DNA of 5,447 nt from Rubrimonas sp036735545 (lineage in GTDB: Bacteria > Pseudomonadota > Alphaproteobacteria > Rhodobacterales > Rhodobacteraceae): positions 1-5,447 of the forward strand of contig DAINOD010000140.1 of NCBI GenBank assembly GCA_036735545.1, in the 5' to 3' direction. Position 1 is the first letter of the stretch, and the number at the start of each line of letters is the position of its first letter. Position numbers and translations under genes: made by a program. The notes beneath the pieces were generated by a model, which was not told the origin of the DNA, did no database searches, and saw only the letters and a program-made list of their open reading frames with translations. This document shows positions 1-5,447 of the stretch, one piece after another.

Positions 1-52
<52 letters not shown>

Positions 53-61
53 CGCGATGCT

Positions 62-90
62 TGGATAGCCCAAGGGCGGCTCAGGCGCAA
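62..90 (-). promoter_or_regulatory. Weak candidate sigma-70-type promoter for the tRNA-Arg gene
   Basis: On the minus strand a TTGCGC box (90-85) and a TATCCA box (67-62) are separated by exactly 17 bases. The second box ends nine bases before the mature tRNA 5' end at 52, so transcription would begin only a few bases upstream of the tRNA. Each box matches its consensus at only three of six positions (TTG and TAT), which is weak. The correct spacing and position are the only reasons to list it. The alternative is that the tRNA is transcribed by read-through from lpd. Confidence 0.25.
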
Positions 91-102
91 TCGCGCCCCG
101 GT

Positions 103-1488
103 TCAGGCGTGGATGGCGCCGTCGCCGCAGGCCAGCGCCGCCTCGCGCATCGCCTCGGAGAAGGTCGGGTGCGCGTGGCAGGTGCGGGCGAGGTCCTCGG
201 CCGCGGCGCCGAACTCCATGGCGACGCAGACCTCGTGGATCAGGTCGCCCGCCATCGGGCCGATCACGTGGGCGCCCAGGATGCGGTCGGTGGCCTTGTC
301 GGCGAGGATCTTGACGAAGCCGTCGCCTGCGAAATGGGCCTTGGCCCGGGCGTTGCCCATGAAACTGAACTTGCCGGCCTTGTAGGCGCGACCCTCGGCC
401 TTGAGCTGCTCCTCGGTGGCGCCGACGCTGGCGACCTCGGGGCTGGTGTAGATGACGCCCGGGATCACGCCGTAGTTCACGTGGCCGTGGCGGCCGGCGA
501 TGGTCTCCGCGACCGCCATCCCCTCGTCCTCGGCCTTGTGGGCCAGCATCGGGCCGGTCACGACGTCGCCGATGGCCCAGACGCCGGGGACGTTGGTGGC
601 CAGCCTGCCGTCCACGACGACCCGGCCGCGGTCGTCGGTCGCCACGCCCGCGGCGTCCAGCCCGAGCCCTTCGGTGAAGGGGCGGCGGCCGGTGGCGACC
701 AGCACGACGTCGGCGGCGATCTCGTGGGCGCTGTCGTCCTTGCGCAGGGCGTAGCGCACGGTCAGCGCCTCGCCCGCATCGACGCCCTGCACCGCGGCGC
801 CGAGCACGAACTTCAGCCCCTGCTTGGCGAGGATGCGCTGGAACGCCTTGCAGACCTCGCCGTCCATCCCCGGGGTGATCTGGTCGAGATACTCGATGAC
901 CGTCACGTCCGAGCCCAGCCGCTTCCAGACCGAGCCCAGCTCCAGCCCGATGACCCCGGCGCCGATGACGACCATGCGCTTCGGGACCTCGTGCAGCTCC
1001 AGCGCGCCGGTCGAATCGACGATGCGCTTGTTGTCGACCTCGACGCCTTTCAGGGGCGAGGGCTCCGAGCCGGTGGCGATCACGACGTTCTTCGCCTTGT
1101 GCGCGGTCCCGTCGACGCTGACCTCGCCCGGCGCGGTCAGCCTCGCCCAGCCCTTCAGCCAGTCCACCTTGTTCTTCTTGAACAGGAACTCGATGCCCTT
1201 GACGTTGCCGTCGACCACGCCCTGCTTGTATTTCAGCATCCTTGCCAGATCGACGCTGACGGACTTCGCCACGATGCCCATCTCGGCGAAATGCCCGCCC
1301 GCCTCGGCCACGAGGTCGGAGGCGTGCAAGAGCGCCTTGGAGGGGATGCAGCCGACGTTGAGGCAGGTGCCCCCCAGAGCCCCGCGGCCCTCGACGCAGG
1401 CGACCTTGAGGCCCAGTTGCGCGGCGCGGATGGCGCCGACATAGCCGCCGGGGCCGCCGCCGATGAAGATCACGTCGTAGTCGGCCAT
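103..1488 (-). CDS. lpdA: Dihydrolipoyl dehydrogenase, E3 component of the 2-oxoglutarate dehydrogenase complex
   Basis: This 461-residue flavoprotein disulfide reductase reoxidises the dihydrolipoyl arm of E2 and reduces NAD+ to NADH in the cytoplasm. The length is normal for E3. Visible features in order: FAD dinucleotide fold GGGPGG (residues 10-15); redox-active disulfide motif GGTCLNVGCIPSK with Cys42 and Cys47; NAD-binding fold GAGVIGLELGS (176-186), followed by Glu199 where NAD-preferring enzymes usually carry an acid; ATGRRP (265-270); second FAD motif AIGD (305-308); C-terminal dimerisation domain with HAHPTFSE (438-445), supplying the His440-Glu445 pair that acts in the partner subunit's active site. 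There is no N-terminal lipoyl domain, unlike some E3 paralogues tied to pyruvate dehydrogenase. The ATG start gives the FAD motif its usual distance from the N-terminus and has a Shine-Dalgarno. It is the last gene of the operon, 10 bases after the MAPEG stop. Its position beside sucA and sucB supports a 2-oxoglutarate dehydrogenase role, though E3 can be shared with other complexes. Confidence 0.97.
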   Translation of the reverse strand: MADYDVIFIGGGPGGYVGAIRAAQLGLKVACVEGRGALGGTCLNVGCIPSKALLHASDLVAEAGGHFAEMGIVAKSVSVDLARMLKYKQGVVDGNVKGIEFLFKKNKVDWLKGWARLTAPGEVSVDGTAHKAKNVVIATGSEPSPLKGVEVDNKRIVDSTGALELHEVPKRMVVIGAGVIGLELGSVWKRLGSDVTVIEYLDQITPGMDGEVCKAFQRILAKQGLKFVLGAAVQGVDAGEALTVRYALRKDDSAHEIAADVVLVATGRRPFTEGLGLDAAGVATDDRGRVVVDGRLATNVPGVWAIGDVVTGPMLAHKAEDEGMAVAETIAGRHGHVNYGVIPGVIYTSPEVASVGATEEQLKAEGRAYKAGKFSFMGNARAKAHFAGDGFVKILADKATDRILGAHVIGPMAGDLIHEVCVAMEFGAAAEDLARTCHAHPTFSEAMREAALACGDGAIHA

Positions 1489-1494
1489 GGGGTG

Positions 1495-1500
1495 TCCCTT
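1495..1500 (-). promoter_or_regulatory. Ribosome binding site of lpdA, overlapping the MAPEG stop codon
   Basis: AAGGGA on the minus strand lies six bases upstream of the lpdA ATG. Its first two bases are the last two of the upstream TAA stop (1501-1499). Ribosomes finishing the MAPEG gene therefore end on the lpdA ribosome binding site, which favours translational coupling. It supports the ATG at 1488 as the start. Confidence 0.7.
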
Positions 1501-1888
1501 ACAGAAGCGCGGCGAGGACCATCGCGACGGTCGCGAAGAAGCCCAGCGCCCAGATCACGGACCGCCAGGGCGTCCAGCCGAAGGCGTAGGCGGGCACATA
1601 GGCCGCCCGCGCCAGCAGATAGACCCAGGCGCAGGCGGCGGTGAAGCCCGAGGCCTGCCCGCCGGCCGTCACCACCAGCACGGCGCAGGCGAACAGCACC
1701 AGCCCCTCGACGTGGTTGTTGAAGGCGCGTTGCAGCCGCGCCGTGCGGCCCGTCAGCGCGCGCGGTTGGTCGCGCGGGCCGGCGAGGTAGTCCGAACCCA
1801 GCGTCAGGTTGGCGGGGACCGCGAACAGGAACAGCTGCGCGACCGCCAGCAGGACGGCGAGCGCGAGGACGGTGAGTTCGGTCCCCAT
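1499..1888 (-). CDS. MAPEG family integral membrane protein of unknown substrate
   Basis: This is a 129-residue, strongly hydrophobic protein with four likely membrane segments, at about residues 4-24, 60-76, 82-103 and 109-128. The size and topology are those of the MAPEG family (membrane-associated proteins in eicosanoid and glutathione metabolism). The loop after segment 1 holds GPRDQP (37-42), followed by RLQRAFNNHVEG (51-62). This matches the family's conserved arginine-asparagine-glutamate signature (Arg54, Asn57/Asn58, Glu61) at the start of segment 2. Segment 3 carries RAAYVPAY (94-101), also typical. Characterised relatives are mostly glutathione-dependent transferases or peroxidases, but many bacterial members have no known activity, so no reaction is assigned here. 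The ATG directly follows the sucB TGA with no gap and no strong Shine-Dalgarno (only GGACC upstream), suggesting re-initiation by ribosomes leaving sucB. It sits between the E2 and E3 genes. Confidence 0.85.
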   Translation of the reverse strand: MGTELTVLALAVLLAVAQLFLFAVPANLTLGSDYLAGPRDQPRALTGRTARLQRAFNNHVEGLVLFACAVLVVTAGGQASGFTAACAWVYLLARAAYVPAYAFGWTPWRSVIWALGFFATVAMVLAALL

Positions 1889-3124
1889 TCAGAGGTCCAT
1901 CAGCAGCCGGCGCGGGTCTTCAAGGCTCTCCTTAACCCGCACGAGGAAGGTCACCGCCTCCTTGCCGTCGACGATGCGGTGGTCGTAGCTCAGCGCGAGA
2001 TACATCATCGGCCGCGCCACGATCTGCCCGCCGACGACCATCGGGCGCTCCTGGATCTTGTGCATGCCGAGGATGCCCGACTGCGGCGGGTTCAGGATCG
2101 GCGAGGACATCAGCGAGCCGTAGACGCCGCCGTTCGAGATGGTGAAGGTGCCGCCCTGCATCTCGTCCATGGTCAGCTTGCCGTCGCGGGCGCGCAGGCC
2201 GAAGTCGGCGATGGTCTTCTCGATCGCGGCGAAGCCCATGGCGTCGGCGTCGCGGATCACCGGCACCACCAGCCCGTTCGGCGTGCCGACCGCGACGCCC
2301 ACATGGCAGTAGTGCTTGTAGACGATGTCGGTCCCGTCGATCTCGGCGTTCACCGCCGGGATCTCCTTCAGCGCATGGGTGCAGGCCTTCACGAAGAAGC
2401 CCATGAAGCCGAGCTTCACCTTGTGCTTCTTCTCGAACAGGTCCTTGTATTCGGTGCGCAGGCCCATCACGGCCGACATGTCCACCTCGTTGTAGGTGGT
2501 CAGCATGGCGGCGGTGTTCTGCGCCTCCTTGAGCCGGCGCGCGATGGTCTGGCGCAGGCGGGTCATCTTCACCCGCTTCTCGCGCTCCGCGTCGGCGACC
2601 GCCACGGGGGCGCGCGGCGCGGGCGCGGGCGCATCGGCCTTGGCGCCCATCTGCGCGACCGCGCCCAGCACGTCTTCCTTCATGATGCGCCCGTCGCGGC
2701 CGGTGCCCTGCACCTGCTCGGACTTCAGCCCGGCGTCGGCCATGGCGACCCTGGCGGAGGGCGCGTGCTCGATGTCGGCGCGCGGCGCGGCGGCGGCGGG
2801 GGCGGCCTCCTTGGGCGCGGGGGCGGCCTCCTTCGAAGCGGCGGCGGCCTTGGGCGGCGGCGCCCCGTTGGCGGCGGGGGCGCCGGCGGCGTCGTCGATG
2901 GTGGCCAGCAGCGCGTTCACGCCCACGGTCTCGCCGGCCTTGGCGACATGCTCGCCCAGACGGCCCGCGGCGGGCGCGGGCACCTCCAGCGTCACCTTGT
3001 CGGTCTCGAGCTCGCACAGCGTCTCGTCGGCCGCCACGGCCTCGCCCGGCTGCTTGAACCAGGTGGCCACCGTCGCCTCGGTGACCGACTCGCCCAGCGC
3101 CGGCACCCGCACTTCGATACTCAT
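1889..3124 (-). CDS. sucB: Dihydrolipoyllysine succinyltransferase, E2 component of 2-oxoglutarate dehydrogenase
   Basis: This is a 411-residue core enzyme of the complex that carries the succinyl group on a lipoyl lysine and transfers it to CoA. Domains: one lipoyl domain (about 1-76) with the lipoylated lysine in ETDKVTLEV (Lys43); a flexible Ala/Pro/Lys linker (about 77-118); a peripheral-subunit-binding domain (about 121-155, containing GTGRDGRIMKEDV) that docks partner subunits; a second Ala/Pro linker (about 160-178); and a catalytic acyltransferase domain from about 183 to the end. The active-site motif SYDHRIVDGKEA (379-390) has the catalytic His382 and Asp386. TTYNEVDMS in the catalytic domain is characteristic of succinyl- rather than acetyl-transferases. 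The reading frame is open upstream to about 3331, but the ATG at 3124 is chosen because the lipoyl domain begins right there (MSIEVRVPALGES) and a strong purine-rich ribosome binding site precedes it. The gene lies 65 bases after sucA and its stop touches the MAPEG start. Confidence 0.97.
   Translation of the reverse strand: MSIEVRVPALGESVTEATVATWFKQPGEAVAADETLCELETDKVTLEVPAPAAGRLGEHVAKAGETVGVNALLATIDDAAGAPAANGAPPPKAAAASKEAAPAPKEAAPAAAAPRADIEHAPSARVAMADAGLKSEQVQGTGRDGRIMKEDVLGAVAQMGAKADAPAPAPRAPVAVADAEREKRVKMTRLRQTIARRLKEAQNTAAMLTTYNEVDMSAVMGLRTEYKDLFEKKHKVKLGFMGFFVKACTHALKEIPAVNAEIDGTDIVYKHYCHVGVAVGTPNGLVVPVIRDADAMGFAAIEKTIADFGLRARDGKLTMDEMQGGTFTISNGGVYGSLMSSPILNPPQSGILGMHKIQERPMVVGGQIVARPMMYLALSYDHRIVDGKEAVTFLVRVKESLEDPRRLLMDL
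2796..2833 (-). repeat. 21-base tandem repeat within the first linker of sucB
   Basis: Two 17-base stretches, 2796-2812 and 2817-2833, are identical and offset by 21 bases (seven codons). They encode the repeated linker units that begin at Lys98 and Lys105 (KEAAPAP then KEAAPAA). The repeat keeps the frame and lies in the mobile linker after the lipoyl domain, where Ala/Pro/Lys-rich repeats are common and length can vary without harming function. Confidence 0.7.
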
Positions 3125-3128
3125 TCTT

Positions 3129-3137
3129 CCCCCTCCC
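3129..3137 (-). promoter_or_regulatory. Ribosome binding site of sucB
   Basis: The minus-strand sequence GGGAGGGGG (3137-3129) ends four bases before the sucB ATG (3124). Its GGGAGG part, 3137-3132, lies seven bases upstream. This gives sucB an independent, strong initiation site, in contrast to the weak site of the MAPEG gene. It is the main evidence, together with the lipoyl domain boundary, for the start at 3124. Confidence 0.75.
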
Positions 3138-3143
3138 GCCCGG

Positions 3144-3208
3144 TCAGCCCGCGAGCGCCCGCGTCTCAGCCCGCGAGCGCCCGCCGGCGTCAGCCCGCGA
3201 GCGCCTGC
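3144..3208 (-). repeat. Three near-identical 19-base direct repeats spanning the sucA stop codon and sucA-sucB gap
   Basis: On the plus strand the unit TCAGCCCGCGAGCGCCCGC occurs at 3144-3162 and 3166-3184. A third copy with one mismatch (T for C at 3206) occurs at 3190-3208. The third copy is the authentic end of sucA (codons for Gln-Ala-Leu-Ala-Gly-stop on the minus strand). The other two are extra copies in the intergenic gap. Offsets are 24 and 22 bases. The first extra copy stays in the sucA frame, so read-through of the sucA stop would add Arg-Arg-Arg-Ala-Leu-Ala-Gly and meet a second TGA at 3168-3166. The pattern looks like short segmental duplication of the gene's 3' end. I see no strong self-pairing within a unit. 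Confidence 0.85.
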
Positions 3209-5447
3209 TCGACCAGATCGGCCTGTTCCTGCTTGTGGCGCGACGCGAGCCCCGTGGCCGGCGAGGCCGAAGCCTGCCGCCCGGCGTAGCGCGCCCGCCC
3301 GTGAGCCGCGCCGATGCGGCCCAGCACCCATTCAAGATTAGGTTCGACGAAGGTCCAGGCGCCCTGATTCTTGGGCTCCTCCTGGCACCAGACCATCTCC
3401 GCGTCGCTGAAGCGCGTCAGCTCCTTCACCAGCGACATGGCCGGGAACGGATAGAACTGCTCCATGCGCAGGATGTAGACGTCGTCGACGCCCCGCGCGT
3501 CGCGCTCCTCGATCAGGTCGTAGTAGACCTTGCCGGAGCACATCACGACGCGCCGGATCTCGGCGTCGGGCTTCAGCGTCACGCCGCACAGGCCAAGCTG
3601 GGCGTCGTCCCACAGCACGCGGTGAAAGGACGTGCCCTCCGCCATCTCGCTCAGCTTGCTGACGCAGCGCTTGTGGCGCAGCAACGACTTCGGCGTCATC
3701 AGGATGAGCGGCTTGCGGAAGCTGCGGTGGATCTGGCGGCGCAGGATGTGGAAATAGTTCGCCGGCGTGGTGCAGTTGGCGACGATCCAGTTGTCCTCGG
3801 CGGACATCTGCAGGAACCGCTCCAGCCGCGCCGAGCTGTGCTCCGGCCCCTGCCCCTCGAAGCCGTGGGGCAGCAGCATCACGAGGCCCGACATGCGCAG
3901 CCACTTGCGCTCGCCGCTGCTGATGAACTGGTCGATCATGATCTGGGCGCCGTTGGCGAAGTCGCCGAACTGCGCCTCCCACAGCACCAGCGCGTTGGGT
4001 TCGGACAGCGTGTAGCCGTATTCGTAGCCGAGCACGGCGTATTCGCTCAGCATCGAGTCGATGACCTCGAAGCTCGCCTGCCCCTCGCGGATGTGCTGCA
4101 GGGGATAGTAGCGCTCCTCGGTCTCCTGGTCGATCAGGCCGGCGTGGCGCTGGCTGAAGGTGCCGCGCGTGGTGTCCTGACCGGACAGCCGCACCGGATA
4201 GCCCTCCAGCAGCAGCGTGCCGAAGGCCAGCGCCTCGGCGGTCGCCCAGTCGACGCCCTCGCCCGCATCGATCGCGTCGCGCTTGGCGGCCATCAGGCGG
4301 TCGATGGTGCGGTGGGGGTGGAAGCCCTCGGGCATCGTCGCCAGCGCCCGGCCGACCTCGCGCAGCGTCTCCATCGGCGCCGCCGTCTCGCCAGGCTGGT
4401 AGTCGCCTTCCGCAGCGCCCAGACCCGCCCAGCGTCCGTCGAGCCAGTCGGCCTTGTTGGGGCGGAACTCCCGGCCGGCCTCGAACTCCTCGGCCAGATG
4501 CGCGGCGAAGGCGGCCTTGGCCTCGTCCACCTCGGCCTGCGCGATCAGCCCGTCCTGCACCAGTCGCTCGGCGTAGAGGTCGAGCGTGGTGCGCTGCTTG
4601 CGGATCGCCTTGTACATCAGCGGGTTCGTGAACATGGGCTCGTCGCCCTCGTTGTGCCCGAACCGGCGGTAGCAGAAGATGTCGATCACCACGTCGCGCT
4701 GGAACTTCTGGCGATACTCGGTGGCGACCTTGGCGGCGTGGACCACGGCCTCGGGGTCGTCGCCGTTGACGTGGAAGATCGGCGCGTCGACCATCTTGGC
4801 GATGTCGGTCGGATAGGGGCTCGACCGGCTGAAATGCGGCGCGGTGGTGAAGCCGATCTGGTTGTTCACCACGACATGGATGGTGCCGCCGGTGCGGTGG
4901 CCCTTCAGCCCCGACAGACCGAAGCACTCCGCGACCACGCCCTGGCCGGCGAAGGCGGCGTCGCCGTGCAGCAGGACCGGGATCACCGCGGCGCGGTCGC
5001 GCCCGGCCTGCTCCTGCTTGGCGCGCACCTTGCCCAGCACCACCGGGTTCACCGCCTCGAGGTGGCTGGGGTTGGCGGTCAGCGAGATGTGCACCTTGTT
5101 GCCGTCGAACTCCCGGTCCGACGACGCGCCGAGGTGATACTTCACGTCGCCCGAGCCCTCCACCGAGTCGGGCTTGAAGCTGCCGCCCTGGAACTCGTTG
5201 AAGATCGCGCGGTAGGGCTTCTGCATCACGGTCGCGAGCACGCTCAGCCGCCCGCGGTGGGGCATGCCGAACACCAGCTCGCGCGCCCCCAGCGCGCCGC
5301 CGCGCTTGATGATCTGCTCGAGCGCGGGGATCAGCGCCTCGCCGCCGTCCAGCCCGAAGCGCTTGGTGCCGGTGTACTTGACGTGCAGGAATTTCTCGAA
5401 GCCCTCGGCCTCGACCAGCTTGTTCAGGATCGCGCGCCGCCCGTTCT
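3190..5447 (-). CDS. sucA: 2-oxoglutarate dehydrogenase E1 component, N-terminus beyond window edge
   Basis: This is the thiamine-diphosphate enzyme that decarboxylates 2-oxoglutarate and succinylates E2. The reading frame is open to the window edge (first full codon at 5445), leaving 751 residues plus a TGA stop. Compared with the roughly 930-990 residues of known E1o proteins, some 200-240 N-terminal residues are missing. Fragment numbering: YTGTKRFGLDGGE (about 26-38); FGMPHRGRL with a ThDP-contacting histidine (His63); GDVKYHLG with a second active-site histidine (His104); cofactor motif HGDAAFAGQG (160-169) with metal-ligand Asp162, and NNQIGF with Asn195, 33 residues on, as in E. coli E1o; YRRFGHNEGDEP (259-270); SGQDTTRGTF (421-430); PHGFEGQGPEHSSARLER (526-543); a C-terminal domain with CSGKVYYDL and WCQEEPKNQGAW. 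The C-terminus (KQEQADLVEQALAG) ends at the normal family position. The GTG at 5274, in LVFGMPHRG, is an internal valine, not a start. It is the first gene visible of the operon; sucB follows after 65 bases. Confidence 0.98.
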   Translation of the reverse strand, partial: NGRRAILNKLVEAEGFEKFLHVKYTGTKRFGLDGGEALIPALEQIIKRGGALGARELVFGMPHRGRLSVLATVMQKPYRAIFNEFQGGSFKPDSVEGSGDVKYHLGASSDREFDGNKVHISLTANPSHLEAVNPVVLGKVRAKQEQAGRDRAAVIPVLLHGDAAFAGQGVVAECFGLSGLKGHRTGGTIHVVVNNQIGFTTAPHFSRSSPYPTDIAKMVDAPIFHVNGDDPEAVVHAAKVATEYRQKFQRDVVIDIFCYRRFGHNEGDEPMFTNPLMYKAIRKQRTTLDLYAERLVQDGLIAQAEVDEAKAAFAAHLAEEFEAGREFRPNKADWLDGRWAGLGAAEGDYQPGETAAPMETLREVGRALATMPEGFHPHRTIDRLMAAKRDAIDAGEGVDWATAEALAFGTLLLEGYPVRLSGQDTTRGTFSQRHAGLIDQETEERYYPLQHIREGQASFEVIDSMLSEYAVLGYEYGYTLSEPNALVLWEAQFGDFANGAQIMIDQFISSGERKWLRMSGLVMLLPHGFEGQGPEHSSARLERFLQMSAEDNWIVANCTTPANYFHILRRQIHRSFRKPLILMTPKSLLRHKRCVSKLSEMAEGTSFHRVLWDDAQLGLCGVTLKPDAEIRRVVMCSGKVYYDLIEERDARGVDDVYILRMEQFYPFPAMSLVKELTRFSDAEMVWCQEEPKNQGAWTFVEPNLEWVLGRIGAAHGRARYAGRQASASPATGLASRHKQEQADLVEQALAG

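Noticed and set aside
84..97. Small GGCGC-GATT-GCGCC hairpin after lpdA as a Rho-independent terminator
   Set aside because: The stem is only five base pairs and no run of T follows it on the minus strand, so it does not meet the usual form of an intrinsic terminator.
1487..3289. 600-residue open frame on the plus strand antisense to the MAPEG gene and sucB
   Set aside because: It spans several real minus-strand genes and a gap, has compositionally biased content, no motif and no ribosome binding site I could see. Long antisense frames are expected in high-GC DNA.
3125..3331. N-terminal extension of sucB upstream of 3124 (frame is open for about 69 more codons)
   Set aside because: The extension overlaps the sucA coding end in another frame and reads as Arg/Gly/Ala-rich noise. 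The lipoyl domain starts exactly at the ATG at 3124, which has its own strong ribosome binding site.
3338..4927. 529-residue minus-strand open frame overlapping sucA in another frame
   Set aside because: It is an Arg/Ala/Gly-rich frame-shifted shadow with no family motif, lying wholly inside an intact sucA that matches its family throughout.
5272..5274. GTG as a start codon for sucA
   Set aside because: The frame continues upstream to the window edge with clear E1o sequence (for example YTGTKRFGLDGGE), so this GTG is an internal valine.

Overview
The window is a high-GC piece of bacterial chromosome (GC looks close to two thirds by eye, not computed). Everything lies on the minus strand: the distal part of a 2-oxoglutarate dehydrogenase operon, followed by the start of a tRNA gene. 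The protein sequences, the GC-rich codon use and the gene order sucA-sucB-(small MAPEG membrane protein)-lpd suggest an alphaproteobacterium, most likely of the Rhodobacterales/Rhodobacteraceae type. That placement rests on recalled family resemblance, not a search.

In transcription order (right to left in window coordinates): 5447-3190 is sucA (E1o), lacking its N-terminus because the gene runs off the window edge. 3189-3125 is a 65-base gap holding two extra copies of the DNA around the sucA stop codon and the sucB ribosome binding site. 3124-1889 is sucB (E2o). 1888-1499 is a 129-residue MAPEG-type membrane protein whose ATG directly abuts the sucB stop. 1488-103 is lpd (E3), 10 bases further on, with its Shine-Dalgarno overlapping the MAPEG stop codon. 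102-53 is a 50-base gap with no convincing terminator but a weak promoter-like pair of boxes. 52-1 is the 5' two thirds of a tRNA-Arg with anticodon CCG, cut by the window edge.

E1o decarboxylates 2-oxoglutarate on thiamine diphosphate and succinylates the lipoyl arm of E2o. E2o passes the succinyl group to CoA. E3 reoxidises the dihydrolipoyl arm, giving NADH. All three subunits carry their expected catalytic residues in the part that is visible. The MAPEG protein is the one member with no obvious role in the complex. Its tight packing between E2 and E3 genes suggests co-transcription and probably translational coupling.

I found no mobile element, CRISPR array, phage gene or new defence-type system. 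This is mostly an ordinary core-metabolism region. The points worth a second look are the triplicated sucA stop region, the MAPEG gene inside the operon, and the lpd-tRNA junction.
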